Assembly: GCA_964058805.1 (NCBI GenBank)
Contig: CAXKVV010000675.1
Span: 1-32,666 of the forward strand
DNA: 32,666 bases
Source of the DNA: Schoenoplectus triqueter
Lineage: Eukaryota; Streptophyta; Magnoliopsida; Poales; Cyperaceae
Direction: 5' to 3'
Under the pieces are notes generated by a model. It did not search any database and was not told the origin of the DNA. It saw only the letters and a program-made list of their open reading frames with translations. Of this stretch, positions 1 to 10,129 are shown in pieces. Position 1 is the stretch's first letter; each line of letters opens with the position of its first letter. The position numbers were made by a program, and so were the translations under genes.

Positions 1-2070
1 TTATGACAGTATATATTAGGTCTATACAACACCATATATAGCTATTAATTTTTGCTTGTGGTGGTCTCCACATTGCGACACGAAGCACTTCTTCATCTAG
101 ATTCTAGGCCTTAATCATTCCTCATTTTATTAAGTGATTGCAACGCCGGATAGGCTGCATTAAGATCCCCCGTATCGCTATTGGGCCCCACCAAGTTGTG
201 TTCTTAGAGGAAAAAACTAAACTCATTCATTTTGGTCATGATGACACGGTTTGATAATAGACTAATATAAGATGACCTCACCCATTAAATAAAAAGATTA
301 CTAAACTACCATCTACTTAGCAATCTTTTTTTTTAAATAGAAATTCAATTTTTTTTTGCATAATCTAATACACTGTGCTGATTTTTCCTTTATAAAACAT
401 GTTCCGAATTTCTCTCAGGTCAGAGGATTACCCGAAAAAAACTCGGGACATGAAAAATCTGACTCAAAAAAAAACTTGGAGCATTTGTTATTTTTTCACC
501 AAAATGTCACACCATTTCTATTAAAAAATGGAAAATTATCTGACTTGAGTTTTTTCAGATCATGCCACTTCTGCTGCTTTATAATTAATGCACCGCTTTT
601 GGTATATAATTTATGCTCATTTATTTTGTTCAATGCAACATTTGGAAATATTTTGATTCGAACCCCTGAGAATTAAGTAAATTACTTCCTGATGCGAGGA
701 ATAACAATTGATTTACTATGTTGTCATAAAAGAACTAATATTCTTGTTTAGTCAGTTTTAGAATGGAAGGGAGTAGATAGTCACAAAAAATAAAATAATT
801 TTTTTTTTAAAAAAGGGAGAGGGGTAAGGGCTCCCATAAAAGAATAATAAAGATGGGGTGATAATTGGGATGATGTTTGCTTGAGAACAAACTCATAACA
901 ATGAAAGTAATGTGGGCAAGAACTATTTGAAGTATTAATTGTCTCATTTTGCTCGCCAAGTGACATTACCTACTCCATAAACTATGAGAACTAGAGATTG
1001 GGTGCATTTCACTTAAAGTCATGTGAAGTGATTCTCTAGGCGTATTTAATTCCCCACTTGATGTAGAAACTAACCTAGTCCTTTTAATCTCTTTAGACTC
1101 TAGAATGTCCAAGCCTTTCTTTTAGATTATAATAATTAATTATAATATTCTATCCATGTAATCACCCCCATCTTGTCAGTTGACTAATCATGGTTAGCTA
1201 AACCCGTGAACTAAGTTCGTGTCCTTTCAACATTTATTTTGAATTTAATTAAACTAGTTTTAGTTTAACGCGGCGATTGAGACACTCGGCAGCTACGTAC
1301 CAAATTAGTAGGCTGTCGGTATGAAATATCCATAATCACAAAACAAAACAAAAACAAAAAATACCATGTATTTTGGGCTTATGTGGATCTTTATTCAAAA
1401 AGTATTACGTAGAGTACCTGAAATAATCAATTTTACAACCCTCCTTTTATTTTAAATTAAAAGTGCTCTGGTGACGGTAACGGTGCAGTCGACCGTAGTG
1501 CTACGTATTGAATAAATTATTGGAGATGTGTCACTAATTGATGATGAATTTGTTTAATTAAATAGATAATTGAATTAGGTGACGTAGTTGCGGGGGCAAC
1601 GAGGATTAGCTAAGTAATATAATGCTTCCAAGTTTCAACCTACTTTGTTCTGCTGAGATAAATCATTAACCCATGTTTTAAACTTCAGATACAATTTGTA
1701 ATAATACCGCCTTTTTAGCAAAATTAATGGGAGAGACATATTACATTAATTAGTTTTGTTTTTAAATGGTTTACTAATAGTTTTTTTTATATTTAATTTT
1801 ATTGACACCAACGACCATGAGCATTTTATCCTTATCTAAACAAAATACTAAAAGAACTATTAAAAATTTGTTCGCTACTTACTAAATGTTATATATATGG
1901 AGTTTTGTTATCAATAACCATCAACAGTACCAGAAATTAAAGTATAACCATCCATCAATTACGTCAAAATTATGTGTTGGGTGGAAACAATTAATTCTTC
2001 CAAAGTTCCATGTCAGAAAGAATACTTCATGGGAATATGAGCACAAATTTTGAACTTGGTTGATAATATA
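1..2070. other. AT-rich intergenic DNA, no gene recognised
   Basis: I looked for coding stretches, tRNA-like arms and terminal repeats on both strands and found nothing supportable. The few open frames are short, full of F, N, I and K, and resemble no family I know. Scattered purine or pyrimidine runs and A/T homopolymers are the only texture. Confidence 0.6.
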
Positions 2071-2072
2071 TA

Positions 2073-2485
2073 TAGGTGTGCTAATGTGTTTTATAAAGCA
2101 CAAAATATTTCATACTTCATATTTATATCTAATATTTTAAAATTCAAATGGACAATCCAAACCGTTAAATATAATCTTCATATTAAAATCTCCTTGGTGA
2201 TAAAATTTTATATTTTTTGAATTTTTTTTATTACTATTTTTTTTTCAATGGCTACAAAATTCATTGATCTGACGTCATTTGAACCATTCAACAACAACGA
2301 TTTTCTATCCCATTAAATAAATAGCAAATAAATTCCAAAAAAATATAAAATTTTATCACCAAGGAGATTTTAATATGAATATCATATTTAACGGTTTGGA
2401 TCGTCCATTTGAATTTTAAAACATGAGATATAAGCGTGACGTACGAAATATTTTGTGCTTTATAAAGCACATTAGCACACATCTA
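2073..2485. mobile_element. Foldback MITE FB1
   Basis: The ends are long inverted repeats: the left arm at about 2076-2110 reads GTGTGCTAATGTG and the right arm at about 2440-2481 is its reverse complement with a few changes. The arms continue inwards past an AACGGTTTGGATCG-type block, so most of the element can fold into one hairpin. Next to the ends is a palindrome, perfect in the right arm (GTGCTTTATAAAGCAC). It has no coding capacity. The left flank is a short TATATA run. It shares inner blocks (TCTTCATAT, AAATTTTATATTTTT) with FB3, FB4, FB6 and FB7, so I treat them as one superfamily. The exact termini and target duplication are not resolved. Confidence 0.8.
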
Positions 2486-2492
2486 TCCATTA

Positions 2493-2901
2493 GGAGACCA
2501 TATGGTGCTTCGCGAAGCAAAGAAGAGTTTTACTTTGGCCTAAAAAATCTCACAAAATCAAAGTTTAAATTGCAAATCTAATTCAACCAACATAAACTAC
2601 ATATTCAAATATTGTTGAATACCAAATTTGATTACATTTGGAGCTTTCTAACTATTTTTTGGTTTTTTAAAAAATACCCCAAAAATAATAATAAAATAAT
2701 GATAGATGCACCAATAAAATTATTATTTTTTAAAATCTAAAAAATATTTATAAAGCTTCAAAAATAGTAAAATTTGGTATTCAACAAGTTTTTAATATCT
2801 ATATTATTATGGATATTTAGATTGATATTTTGAGCTTTCGGTATATGGGATTTAAAACTGAAGCAAAACCCCTCTTTGCTTCAAGAAGCACCATAAGGTC
2901 T

Positions 2902-2903
<2 letters not shown>
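2493..2903. mobile_element. Foldback MITE FB2
   Basis: Inverted terminal repeats begin GGAGACC(A/T)TATGGTGCTTC on the left (2493 on) and on the complement of the right end (2903 back), then continue with AAAGARG. A perfect 14-nt palindrome, TGCTTCGCGAAGCA, lies at 2506-2519; the right-end counterpart has decayed to TGCTTCAAGAAGCA. The inner part is AT-rich and non-coding. The right end abuts a long (TA)n tract. Confidence 0.78.
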
Positions 2904-2979
<76 letters not shown>

Positions 2980-2980
2980 T
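2904..2980. repeat. (TA)n-(GA)n compound microsatellite
   Basis: An uninterrupted TA dinucleotide run to about 2960 passes directly into a GA run ending near 2980. It separates FB2 from FB3 and is probably the insertion substrate, or the expanded target duplication, of these elements. Confidence 0.95.
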
Positions 2981-2984
2981 GAGA

Positions 2985-3330
2985 GTTGGGTTATGGTGCT
3001 ATGCATAGCATGGATCGCCCTCGTGCTTTGGATCGGTTCTTCGTTATCAAAGTATAAATGATCGATCCAACCGTACAAAATAATTTTCATGTGAATATCT
3101 CGATGTAGACCAAATTTTATATTTTTTTTACTATTTTTTAAAATAACTAGAAAATTACCTCTTTTGAATGGATCATAATAACTAAATCAAGTGATTTTCT
3201 AACTATCTTAATAAATAGTAAAAATATCTAAAATTTAATCTACATCGAGATAAAAATAATTTTGTATGGTTCAAATCGACCATATAAACTTTAAAAATGA
3301 AGAACCGATCCATAGCACGAAGGCGATCCG
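2985..3330. mobile_element. Foldback MITE FB3, right end truncated
   Basis: The left part contains TGGATCGCC, TCGTGCTTTGG and ATCGGTTCTTC; the right part (about 3290-3330) is the reverse complement. The outermost left segment carries GTTGGGTTATGGTGC and the palindrome ATGCTATGCATAGCAT (2999-3012 region). Its partner is missing at the right, where the arm stops at GGCGATCCG against a (TA)n run. FB7 (19974-20371) still has both ends, which shows that the right tip of FB3 was lost. Confidence 0.75.
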
Positions 3331-3345
3331 TATATATATATATAT

Positions 3346-3752
3346 AGAGGTTGACTAAAATGCAACGCGTTGCACGGATGTACCCGTGCAACGCGTTAAA
3401 ATCTCAAAATTTAAGTTAAAAATGACCGATTCAAACCATTCAATTTATTCTTCATATTAAATTCTTGTAGAAAATCAAATTTTATATTTTTTAAAATTTT
3501 TTAAAATTTTTTTGGGTAAGAAGAAAATCATCACTATTGGACGATCTAAATCCCTTAAATCAAGCAACTTTCTTCTTACCCAAAAAAAATAGCAAAAAAT
3601 TTTCAAAAAATATAAAATTTGATTTTCTATAAAAAGTTAATATGAAGAATAAATTGAACGGTTTGGATCGGTCATTTTTAACTTAAATTTTGAGATTTTA
3701 ACGCGTTGCACATGTACATCCGTGCAACGCGTTGCATTTTAGTCAACCTCTC
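3346..3752. mobile_element. Foldback MITE FB4
   Basis: The inverted ends are GAGGTTGACTAAAATGCAAC on the left and the complement of TTTTAGTCAACCTC on the right. Each end holds two copies of the palindrome GCAACGCGTTGC or its half about 17 nt apart, enclosing a GGATGTAC segment. The inner arms (GACCGATTCAAACCATTCAA against its complement near 3650-3680) keep pairing, so nearly the whole unit is one large quasi-palindrome. It has no coding content. The flanks are (TA)n on the left and CT/TA runs on the right. Confidence 0.85.
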
Positions 3753-3770
3753 TCTCTCTCTCTATATATA

Positions 3771-3826
3771 TATATATTATATGGTTCAAATCGACCGTTT
3801 GGATTTGTTATGTTTTTTTAGCCCAA

Positions 3827-3860
<34 letters not shown>

Positions 3861-4228
3861 TTGGGCTAAAAAAACATACCAAATCATCTCCAAAATTTTA
3901 TTCATCATGCAATTAAATTATTTATATGAAAATCTTGTGGAATGCAAAAATTTGGAGTGTTTTGAGTTTTTTAAGTCATGATTTTTAATTTTTGAAAAAC
4001 AGCTCTAAAAATAATAATAATATTTTTAATACTTCAACATCATTTTAAAAAATAAAAAAAGGTGACTTAAAAAGCTCAAAACTTTTGTATGTCCAAATTT
4101 TTGCATCCCACAAGACTTTTATATAAAGAATTTAATGAGTATGATAAATTAAAATTTGGAGATGATTTGATGTACTTTTTGAGTTAAACTCACGGAAGGC
4201 CTCCGTGACCTTAAACTCACGGTATCTT

Positions 4229-4231
<3 letters not shown>
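3771..4231. mobile_element. Foldback MITE FB5, rearranged, with internal (AT)n
   Basis: A tight inverted repeat surrounds the (AT)n run at about 3829-3857: TTTTTTTAGCCCAACCAT to the left and ATGGTTGGGCTAAAAAAAC to the right. From 3858 a second foldback begins whose inner arm GGAGATGATTTG returns at 4158-4170. The right end carries the near-palindrome CACGGAAGGCCTCCGTG (4191-4207). I read this as one foldback element with a duplicated or nested left end. The boundaries are approximate. Confidence 0.6.

Positions 4232-4272
<41 letters not shown>
4232..4272. repeat. (TA)n microsatellite
   Basis: A pure TA run separates FB5 from FB6. Confidence 0.95.
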
Positions 4273-4274
<2 letters not shown>

Positions 4275-4642
4275 AGGCTATTGTGGTTCGTGGAGCACAA
4301 AACCTCATGTGCTTCGCGTCCATATCTCGAATTTGAAAGTCCAAACGGTCGATCCAAATCGTTGAACATGATCTTCTTATTCAAACATCTTTTGAGATCA
4401 ATTTTTTTATATGGGTACGAAATTACTAATTTTTAGATGATGCAGAAATTATTTGATCAACAAACTTTATACCCATCTAAAAAATAGCAAAAATAAAAAA
4501 ATATATATATAATTTAACCTCCAAAGTTATTTCAATATGAAAATCATGTTCAATGATTTGGATCGGTTGTTTGAACTTTAAAATTCAAAATACATATGTG
4601 AAACACGAAAAATTTTGTGCTTCGTCAAGCACCCCCTCACTA
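4272..4642. mobile_element. Foldback MITE FB6
   Basis: The left end (TTGAGGCTATTGTGGTTCG) and the right end (CAAGCACCCCCTCA) are diverged inverted repeats. Inner blocks AAATCGTTGAACATGATCTT (left) and ATCATGTTCAATGATTTGG (right) are clear complements. The right end has the near-palindrome GTGCTTCGTCAAGCAC; the left version has decayed to GTGGTTCGTGGAGCAC. It lies between (TA)n tracts and has no coding content. Confidence 0.75.
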
Positions 4643-5632
4643 TATATATAATATTCTAGACTACATAAAGAAATTGAACAATGGTGTGAGTGTGATTTGG
4701 ACTAGTATGTCTTGAACATGAACAAGTCAACTTGTTTGTCATTTGTGGCATTATTGCGCAACTAATTACAAAACTTTTCTAGATTAATCCTCTTAAATTG
4801 CCTGAGCTCTTAAGTCTTAATGATTAATTAAACTGTACTCTTTTTATTATTTTAAGTCTTTATAATAACGGAGCCCACAATTCTTTATTATCTATGTGCC
4901 CACTTCTTTAGTTGTGGGACCCGTATATATTTGACGGACTTGTCGCATGGATTGCAACATAGAATTCATAATAGAAGATTTGGATCCCAGTACCATGATA
5001 CCAATATTTATGTGTTGTTGATAAATTAAATAAATTGCATGGGCATAATTGGAAAAAAAATTCATATCACGAGCAACTGTTTGAATTGGTTTGCAACTTG
5101 CATTGATAATTGTTTAAAGATGTAGCATGCATGATGCACTTGCAAGGCACGTTTTGAGGAATAGTATTCCATCTCTTACATCAAAAGAAGAAAATTCTCA
5201 TTAACTAAAACTTGTTGGGTAATAGAATATCAACACGTAGCTTTTGTCTAGATCATGGAAGCTTGCATATCTAGGAAGTTACACATACACGAAAGCTCCC
5301 ATTATTGACATATATATGTATTACATATCAATTTATATGGCAAATTAAAAATTAACGACTAGGTGGTAACTACTCGTAGCTAGAAATGCAGCCGGCCATC
5401 TGCACTTTATAATCTTTTAACAGAGACCGATTTACACAAGAAATGATGTAATGTTCCACCTTGACATCACACAAATAACTAGCTCTACTTGCTTCTCTTA
5501 TATATAGTTCCTGTAATTTGACAATAACAGCAAATCTAACCTTCACTTTAAATTAATTAAGTTACCTACTTCAATAGACTATTTTTGAAGAAAAATTGTG
5601 GAGCATAGAGATTGTAATGTGACAATCCAGTT
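4643..5632. other. Intergenic, no gene recognised
   Basis: About 1 kb of AT-rich sequence with no family-specific coding signal on either strand. It probably includes the distal upstream region of the MED22 copy. Confidence 0.5.
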
Positions 5633-5844
5633 AGGCCCATATTTTGTTTCCCCTGGCCCAAAACCTAAATTATCAAAATTAAGTACAAATGTAAATTATA
5701 TATCCAGAGCAGAGGCCCAAAATTGGCGCCGTTAAATCACTAGAAAATCAAAACACTACTCGCTCGTAGTCGTTAGTCATTTCTTGTTTGACTTTTTGCT
5801 CCTATGCTGGAATTTCTCAGTCAGCTCGGAGTGGATTTGAATCC
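5633..5844 (+). promoter_or_regulatory. Promoter/5' leader of the MED22-like copy with site II motifs
   Basis: Three GGCCCA elements (AGGCCCAT at 5633-5640, TGGCCCAA at 5654-5661, GGCCCAAA at 5714-5721) and an E2F-like TTGGCGCC (5723-5730) cluster within 100 bp upstream of the first ATG. GGCCCA 'site II' motifs are common in plant promoters of housekeeping and growth genes. No convincing TATA box lies between them and the ATG, which fits that promoter class. The assignment rests on motif reading only. Confidence 0.5.
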
Positions 5845-7810
5845 ATGAACAAAGCGGGAGCGCCGAGCGGCGGCGGAGGTGGATCTGCGAGCGGACCCAC
5901 GCCGAGCTCTGCGGCGGCGGCGACGCACAAGCTGAGAGCTCTGTTTCAGCGACATGTCTAACATCGTCGATATTTTCTCTCTCCTCGTCAGCGTCTCTAG
6001 GTTTCCTTCTCTCCTCTGATCCCTTTTTTTACTGTCTCTCTCTCGGTTTGCTTTCTCTTTCCAGTGGTTTATCTAGATTTTTTCTGGTAACTCTGTTACT
6101 GATATCGGCGCTGATTTTGGGGAGTACGTGGAATTTAACAAGCAAGAGTGTGATCTAAAGCTGATAAATGATATAGATTGTTTCTTAATTTTGCTTCTGC
6201 TGGTACTGGTGTGTTACTTCTCTACGAATTAATGATTATACCAAGGTGGTCGTTCTTTGAATAATGTTTGAGGTTTGGCTGCAGTGAAACAGTTAGGATT
6301 GGTACCAGTTCCTTTTCTTTTTCGAAATAAGGACCTGCCAACTTTCAGTAAGGAAAGCAGAGTTCTTACAGCTACAATTGAGAAACAAGAATCGGTCTAC
6401 CTAGAGCTATTTTAGCCCAAAATGCAGAAACCAATAAGATCCTCATCTGTCCCCCAAAAATTGAGTCCGTTATGTTAACATGTCAGCATTATGCATGATT
6501 GGTACTAGTATCAGTATGTATTTGTCTGTAAATCTGTACTAAAATGGAAACATGTCAGTATTATGCAGTTGACTGTGTACCTATTTTTGCATTTATTTCA
6601 TTGTCGCTGGTTTGATTTATTTTTGTGTAGGTTAATGAACCCCCTGTTCGGAACTCGCAAGAAGCTTTTCTAATGGAGATTTGTGCATCAAAATTGGTAT
6701 GTGTGCATATTTCTTAAGTTCAAGAAACATAATTTTGCAGGGATCAGCGAAAGTTTCTTGTGTCCAATTGGTTTGTGCTGATAGTTTCCTTTATTAAATT
6801 GTTGAACCAAAAGTACTTGAGAAAAAGTCCTTTTGAATTTTGAAACCTGCGCTTCCTTAGGCAACATATCTATTTTTCTCATTAACCCATGTTAATAACA
6901 TTTGTATCTTACACCCTAGTTTGCAGTAACTTGATAATTAGAGTGTGAGAAATTGTGGGTTACTGGATATTATTTCTGATAGTAGTTCTCAATTCTCATT
7001 TTCCTTGCACGATTAGCTTTGGTCTTTATGTTTAGAGAAAACAAATGTACAAAATTGTCCCCTTTGAATTTAAATGTAGCAGGAAAAGACATCAATGTAA
7101 CTACATTTTTTTTAAGCACCAGGCGAATGACCTACTATATAATTTCATTAATGAAAAAAAGAGACATAGATTGTTACAAGAGTAGTGTTATAAATAACGT
7201 GGCTTCTTGAGGTTATGGATCTCCTCAATCCACAATATCCTCATCTCCTCGTCCTCCTTTCTCAAAATCAATGACCTCAGGGAGAGGCCTCCGCCAAGGT
7301 GACCCTCTTTGACCATTACTGTTTGTCCTTGCAACGGATTCCTTGCAAACTCTATTTCATCCCCTGCAATCCTCCTTTGTATCAGTTGCAAGCTTCTCCA
7401 CATCAGTGTACCAATTTGCAAATGACACAGCGATTCTAACCCTGGTACACTTCTAACCTTAAGATCATATCTCATGCCCTACAAGCATTTGCATGAGCAT
7501 CAGGTTTAGCCGTCAATGTAACTGCATTGAAAATCTCAAAGTGTTTTGTTCAGCGGGATTGTGATTTTCTTCATAATAGGTACGATAAGCTGATTCACTG
7601 CTTAAGTTGGTTTCAGAGCTGAAGCAGACGGCATTATTCTCTGGATTTGCATCAATAAATGAGAATGTGGACAGTCGGATCGAGGCGTTTGAACAGGGAG
7701 CAGAGAAAATGAAGAAACTTCTAGAAAGAATAGGGGAGGAGGCAGCCGCCAGGCTCAAACAGCTCGAGTCTCCTTACTATTTTGTCTGTCGCAAGGAACC
7801 TCAAGCATGA
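5845..7810 (+). pseudogene. MED22: Mediator complex subunit 22 (MED22) copy, intron-containing, disrupted
   Basis: MED22 (Surfeit-5 family) is a small coiled subunit of the Mediator head that links transcription factors to RNA polymerase II in the nucleus. Exon 1 (5845-6000) encodes a start MNKAG, a G/A/S/P-rich tail and HKLRALFQR, then IVDIFSLLVSVS in another frame. Exon 2 (6631-6696) encodes VNEPPVRNSQEAF and ends SKL before a GT donor. Exon 3 (7580-7810) encodes [20 protein letters not shown], a charged helical stretch, LKQLESPYY and a stop. These blocks and their order match plant MED22. The defects are an apparent 5-nt loss near 5949-5954 causing a frameshift and TAA at 5959-5961, a one-base phase mismatch between exons 1 and 2, and an in-frame TAA at 7586-7588 where family members read QA. 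Retained introns point to a duplicated rather than a retroposed copy. Splice sites otherwise look canonical. A sequencing error could explain one lesion but hardly three. Confidence 0.85.
7253..7524 (+). mobile_element. L1-type LINE reverse-transcriptase remnant in MED22 intron 2
   Basis: One reading frame from about 7280 gives GRGLRQGDPL, an in-frame stop, then LLFVLATDSLQ and, further on, VYQFANDTAILT. A frame-shifted segment gives NLKIISHALQAFA, a stop, and SGLAVN. This is the order of the plant non-LTR retrotransposon RT core: the GLRQGDPLSP block, the F/YADD catalytic box, then the 'L..F...SGL..N' segment. The catalytic box reads FAND instead of FADD, and stops and a frameshift are present, so it is inactive. 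It is a 5'- and 3'-truncated fragment, and upstream similarity fades near 7250. Confidence 0.8.
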
Positions 7811-9228
7811 ATGATGTTTTTTAGCCTCTTTTGTTTTGTTGTTTTTCTTTTTTCTATTTGTATAGCCTTTCCTTTTGTACTCATTTTTGGGTTACTGAAT
7901 GTTCTCAGTGCTAAAATTGTATTCTATTGTTTGGAGAGATCTTAATGGGTTTTCTTTACGTACGGTAGTTAAGTACTCGGTAAGTATTATTCTAAAATGA
8001 GGGATCTAATCAAATTGTTATGTATCGCACGCTCATTTTTTTATGATGACTGCATGGAACATATATTTTATTGTATCTTAGTATTTATCAGGTCCCCCCC
8101 CCCCCCAACACCCAACCCCCTCAAGAAAAAAAAGAGAGTAGAGGGTTGAAACATAATTTTACTATTGCATTGGCAATTATAGCAATCGCGTTAAGCATCA
8201 TGAAATTGAGCGGGGATCTGAAAATGTTGTTTTAAAGGTCAGGCTACTTTTGTTGCTGATACTACTAGAAAGAATTAGTGAAGAAACGGATTCATTTCAA
8301 TTAGTGTGGTTTGTGCTGCCAATGGAGACAGGTAATCCCTCAAGCCAACTCTTTGATTTCACACAAGTTCTCAACCAAGACGAAGAAAGAGATCGGCCCG
8401 AGCACTCATCAAAGGATGATATAATTTCAAAATAACGAGACGTGGCCAGATAATGATCAACTTGCATGGCCGGTATTGAGTTGGTACACCACACAAAATC
8501 AGCATCAAATTCTGTCTAAACTATTTTGAGAGATGTCCCAGGCTCAAGCAAATTAAGATCATAATGATTCTTGATTCGTGCGTATTTTCTGAGCAAATAT
8601 ATTGGATCTAAACATGGCCTGGTTGACATATCACATTCAAACAAAGAAATTAATGTCAAAAAATAGACATCCCCACGACTCAGCCCAGTGGAAACAGAAA
8701 TAACCAAACAAATCCAAAAAAGCCCAAAACCCACATCACAGCAAATAATAGCTGGACTGTTGGAGAACATCAGACCAGCCTTACTACCAATAAATAAAGA
8801 TCGCCGTATCCACAGAGAACACCAGTCGGACCCACAAACAGATAATGCCAAGTCAGCAGTTATACCAATAAAAAAGAAGGAATTCAAAACACACTCACGA
8901 GTCACGACTCATGATAAGAAATATAATTAGAGCAGTTATAATAAGAATGGAGAAAATGGCATTAATTAGTAATATAGATCATCAAAGCAACATCTAAATA
9001 ACTGTTCACATCCCCTCTTATCATTATGTACCCCCACCAATCATGATTAGATTTCACTACACAAAATCCAGTGTCCTCCTAACAGTAACAAGCTAAAATT
9101 AAAAACAAAACTAAAAGAGAGTTTCTGTTTACCCTACAAGTTACCCAACCTCAAAATTAACCACAAAAACTGAATTACTAGTCAGTTTCACAAAAAAATA
9201 AATAAAAAGAAGGCTATTAAAAAATGTA

Positions 9229-9229
<1 letters not shown>
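7811..9229. other. Non-coding stretch with C13 run; no gene recognised
   Basis: The first 100-200 bp are probably the former 3' UTR of the MED22 copy (TTTTGTTTTGTTGTTTTTC, then T-rich sequence). A C13 homopolymer lies at 8094-8106. The open frames between 8250 and 8930 resemble no protein family I know and overlap each other on both strands. The right part may be downstream of, or the 3' UTR of, the DUF1639 gene. Confidence 0.5.

Positions 9230-9294
<65 letters not shown>
9230..9294. repeat. (AAT)n trinucleotide microsatellite
   Basis: A nearly perfect AAT repeat of roughly 21 units. It begins 40 bp beyond the DUF1639 stop codon on that gene's sense strand, so it probably lies in the 3' UTR. 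Confidence 0.95.
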
Positions 9295-9296
<2 letters not shown>

Positions 9297-9333
9297 CCCA
9301 GTATTAGTATTTGATCTCCACCTCCGGGTAAGG

Positions 9334-9908
9334 TCACCGCTCCTCCGGCACCCGATATAGCTCCATCGTCACCTCCGTCAACCACAATCCAGGAAACACC
9401 GACTGTGAATGCAATTGCAGGAAACATTACATAACCAAGTCAGGACGAGAATAAATTCGAAATTGTAAGTCAGAACAAAGAAATTCAAACGAAAAAGTGG
9501 AGGAATTAGTAGTAGGTGATGTTATAAGCTTACATCGATCTGCTTCTGCACAACACGGGGCCGCTTCCGGGGCCGTCGACGGGGCCGGGATCCAGTGACA
9601 GCATAGACATCCTCTTCAATCTCGTCAGTAGAGAGCGGCACAGAGAATCGAGGCCGATGCTCCTTGCTCGAGGCAGGTCGACCGATGGAGCCGCGACACG
9701 ACCTGAGGTTCCACGGCCGCTCCTCGAGCGCCTCCATCTCATCGGTCACGGTCGGAGCCTTGGTGGATGGCGGAGGGGGGAACTTGGCGGGTCGGCGCTT
9801 GGAGCGGGGTTTGAGGATAGGGAAGGAAAGGAGATCGTGGTTGTTGGATGGCGGAGGGATGGGAGCCGGCGGCGGAGAAGCAGTGGCGGTCTTAGTCGAG
9901 GTCACCAT
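9334..9908 (-). CDS. DUF1639 family protein, two exons
   Basis: Exon 1 runs 9908 to 9534 (125 codons, ending QKQID, donor GTAAGC). Exon 2 runs 9402 to 9334 (22 codons plus TGA, acceptor TTCACAG). Joined in phase 0 they give 147 residues. The N-terminal 65 residues are P/S/K/R-rich and low in complexity. RPWNLRSCR lies near residue 65-75. The C-terminal domain (about 85-147) has RPRFSVPLSTDEIEEDVYAV, then TGSRPRRRPRKRPRVVQKQ and SVFPGLWLTEVT, the hallmarks of plant DUF1639. The RPRRRPRKRPR stretch looks like a nuclear localisation signal (inference). The family's molecular function is unknown to me. The frame is intact and the splice join restores the FPGLWLTEVT motif exactly, so I think the gene is real and probably functional. 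A broken relative lies at 14836-15238 in the opposite orientation. Confidence 0.85.
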
Positions 9909-9974
9909 TGCGGGTTTCTGGTCCCTACAAGTACAAGAGCCGACCCGGTAAGAGGAGGGAGGTGGGGAGGTGAA

Positions 9975-10083
9975 AAGAGAGAGAGAGAGAAAGAGAGAGG
10001 TGGGGGTGTGACGTGTGAGTCGTGAGTTGTGAATGAGAGGGAAGGGAAGGGAAGGGAATGAAAGGGAAATGAAGGAAGGAAGG
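9975..10083. promoter_or_regulatory. Purine-rich leader/promoter tract with G-quadruplex-type motif
   Basis: Just upstream of the DUF1639 start, the gene's sense strand is CT-rich ((CT)n at about 9975-9998 and a C/T tract to 10083), a common composition of plant 5' UTRs and core promoters. On the plus strand 10039-10056 reads GGG four times with AA spacers, and a fifth GGG lies at 10064. This is a perfect short-loop quadruplex pattern on the template strand. Its role is inference. Confidence 0.55.
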
Positions 10084-10129
10084 TTGGGTAACTTGGGTTT
10101 AGAGTCGCAGTGATTTCTTAGTTTAAGTT

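Noticed and set aside
356..676. 106-codon open frame on the plus strand
   Set aside because: Low-complexity F/L/N/S-rich text without family resemblance or gene context; open by chance in AT-rich DNA.
7188..7475. 95-codon open frame on the minus strand
   Set aside because: It is the antisense of the LINE RT core, which reads convincingly on the plus strand.
8250..8930. Overlapping open frames on both strands
   Set aside because: No motif, no splice-coherent extension and no known family; not supportable as genes.
9657..10025. Plus-strand open frames of 95 and 122 codons
   Set aside because: GC-rich shadow frames opposite exon 1 and the leader of the DUF1639 gene.
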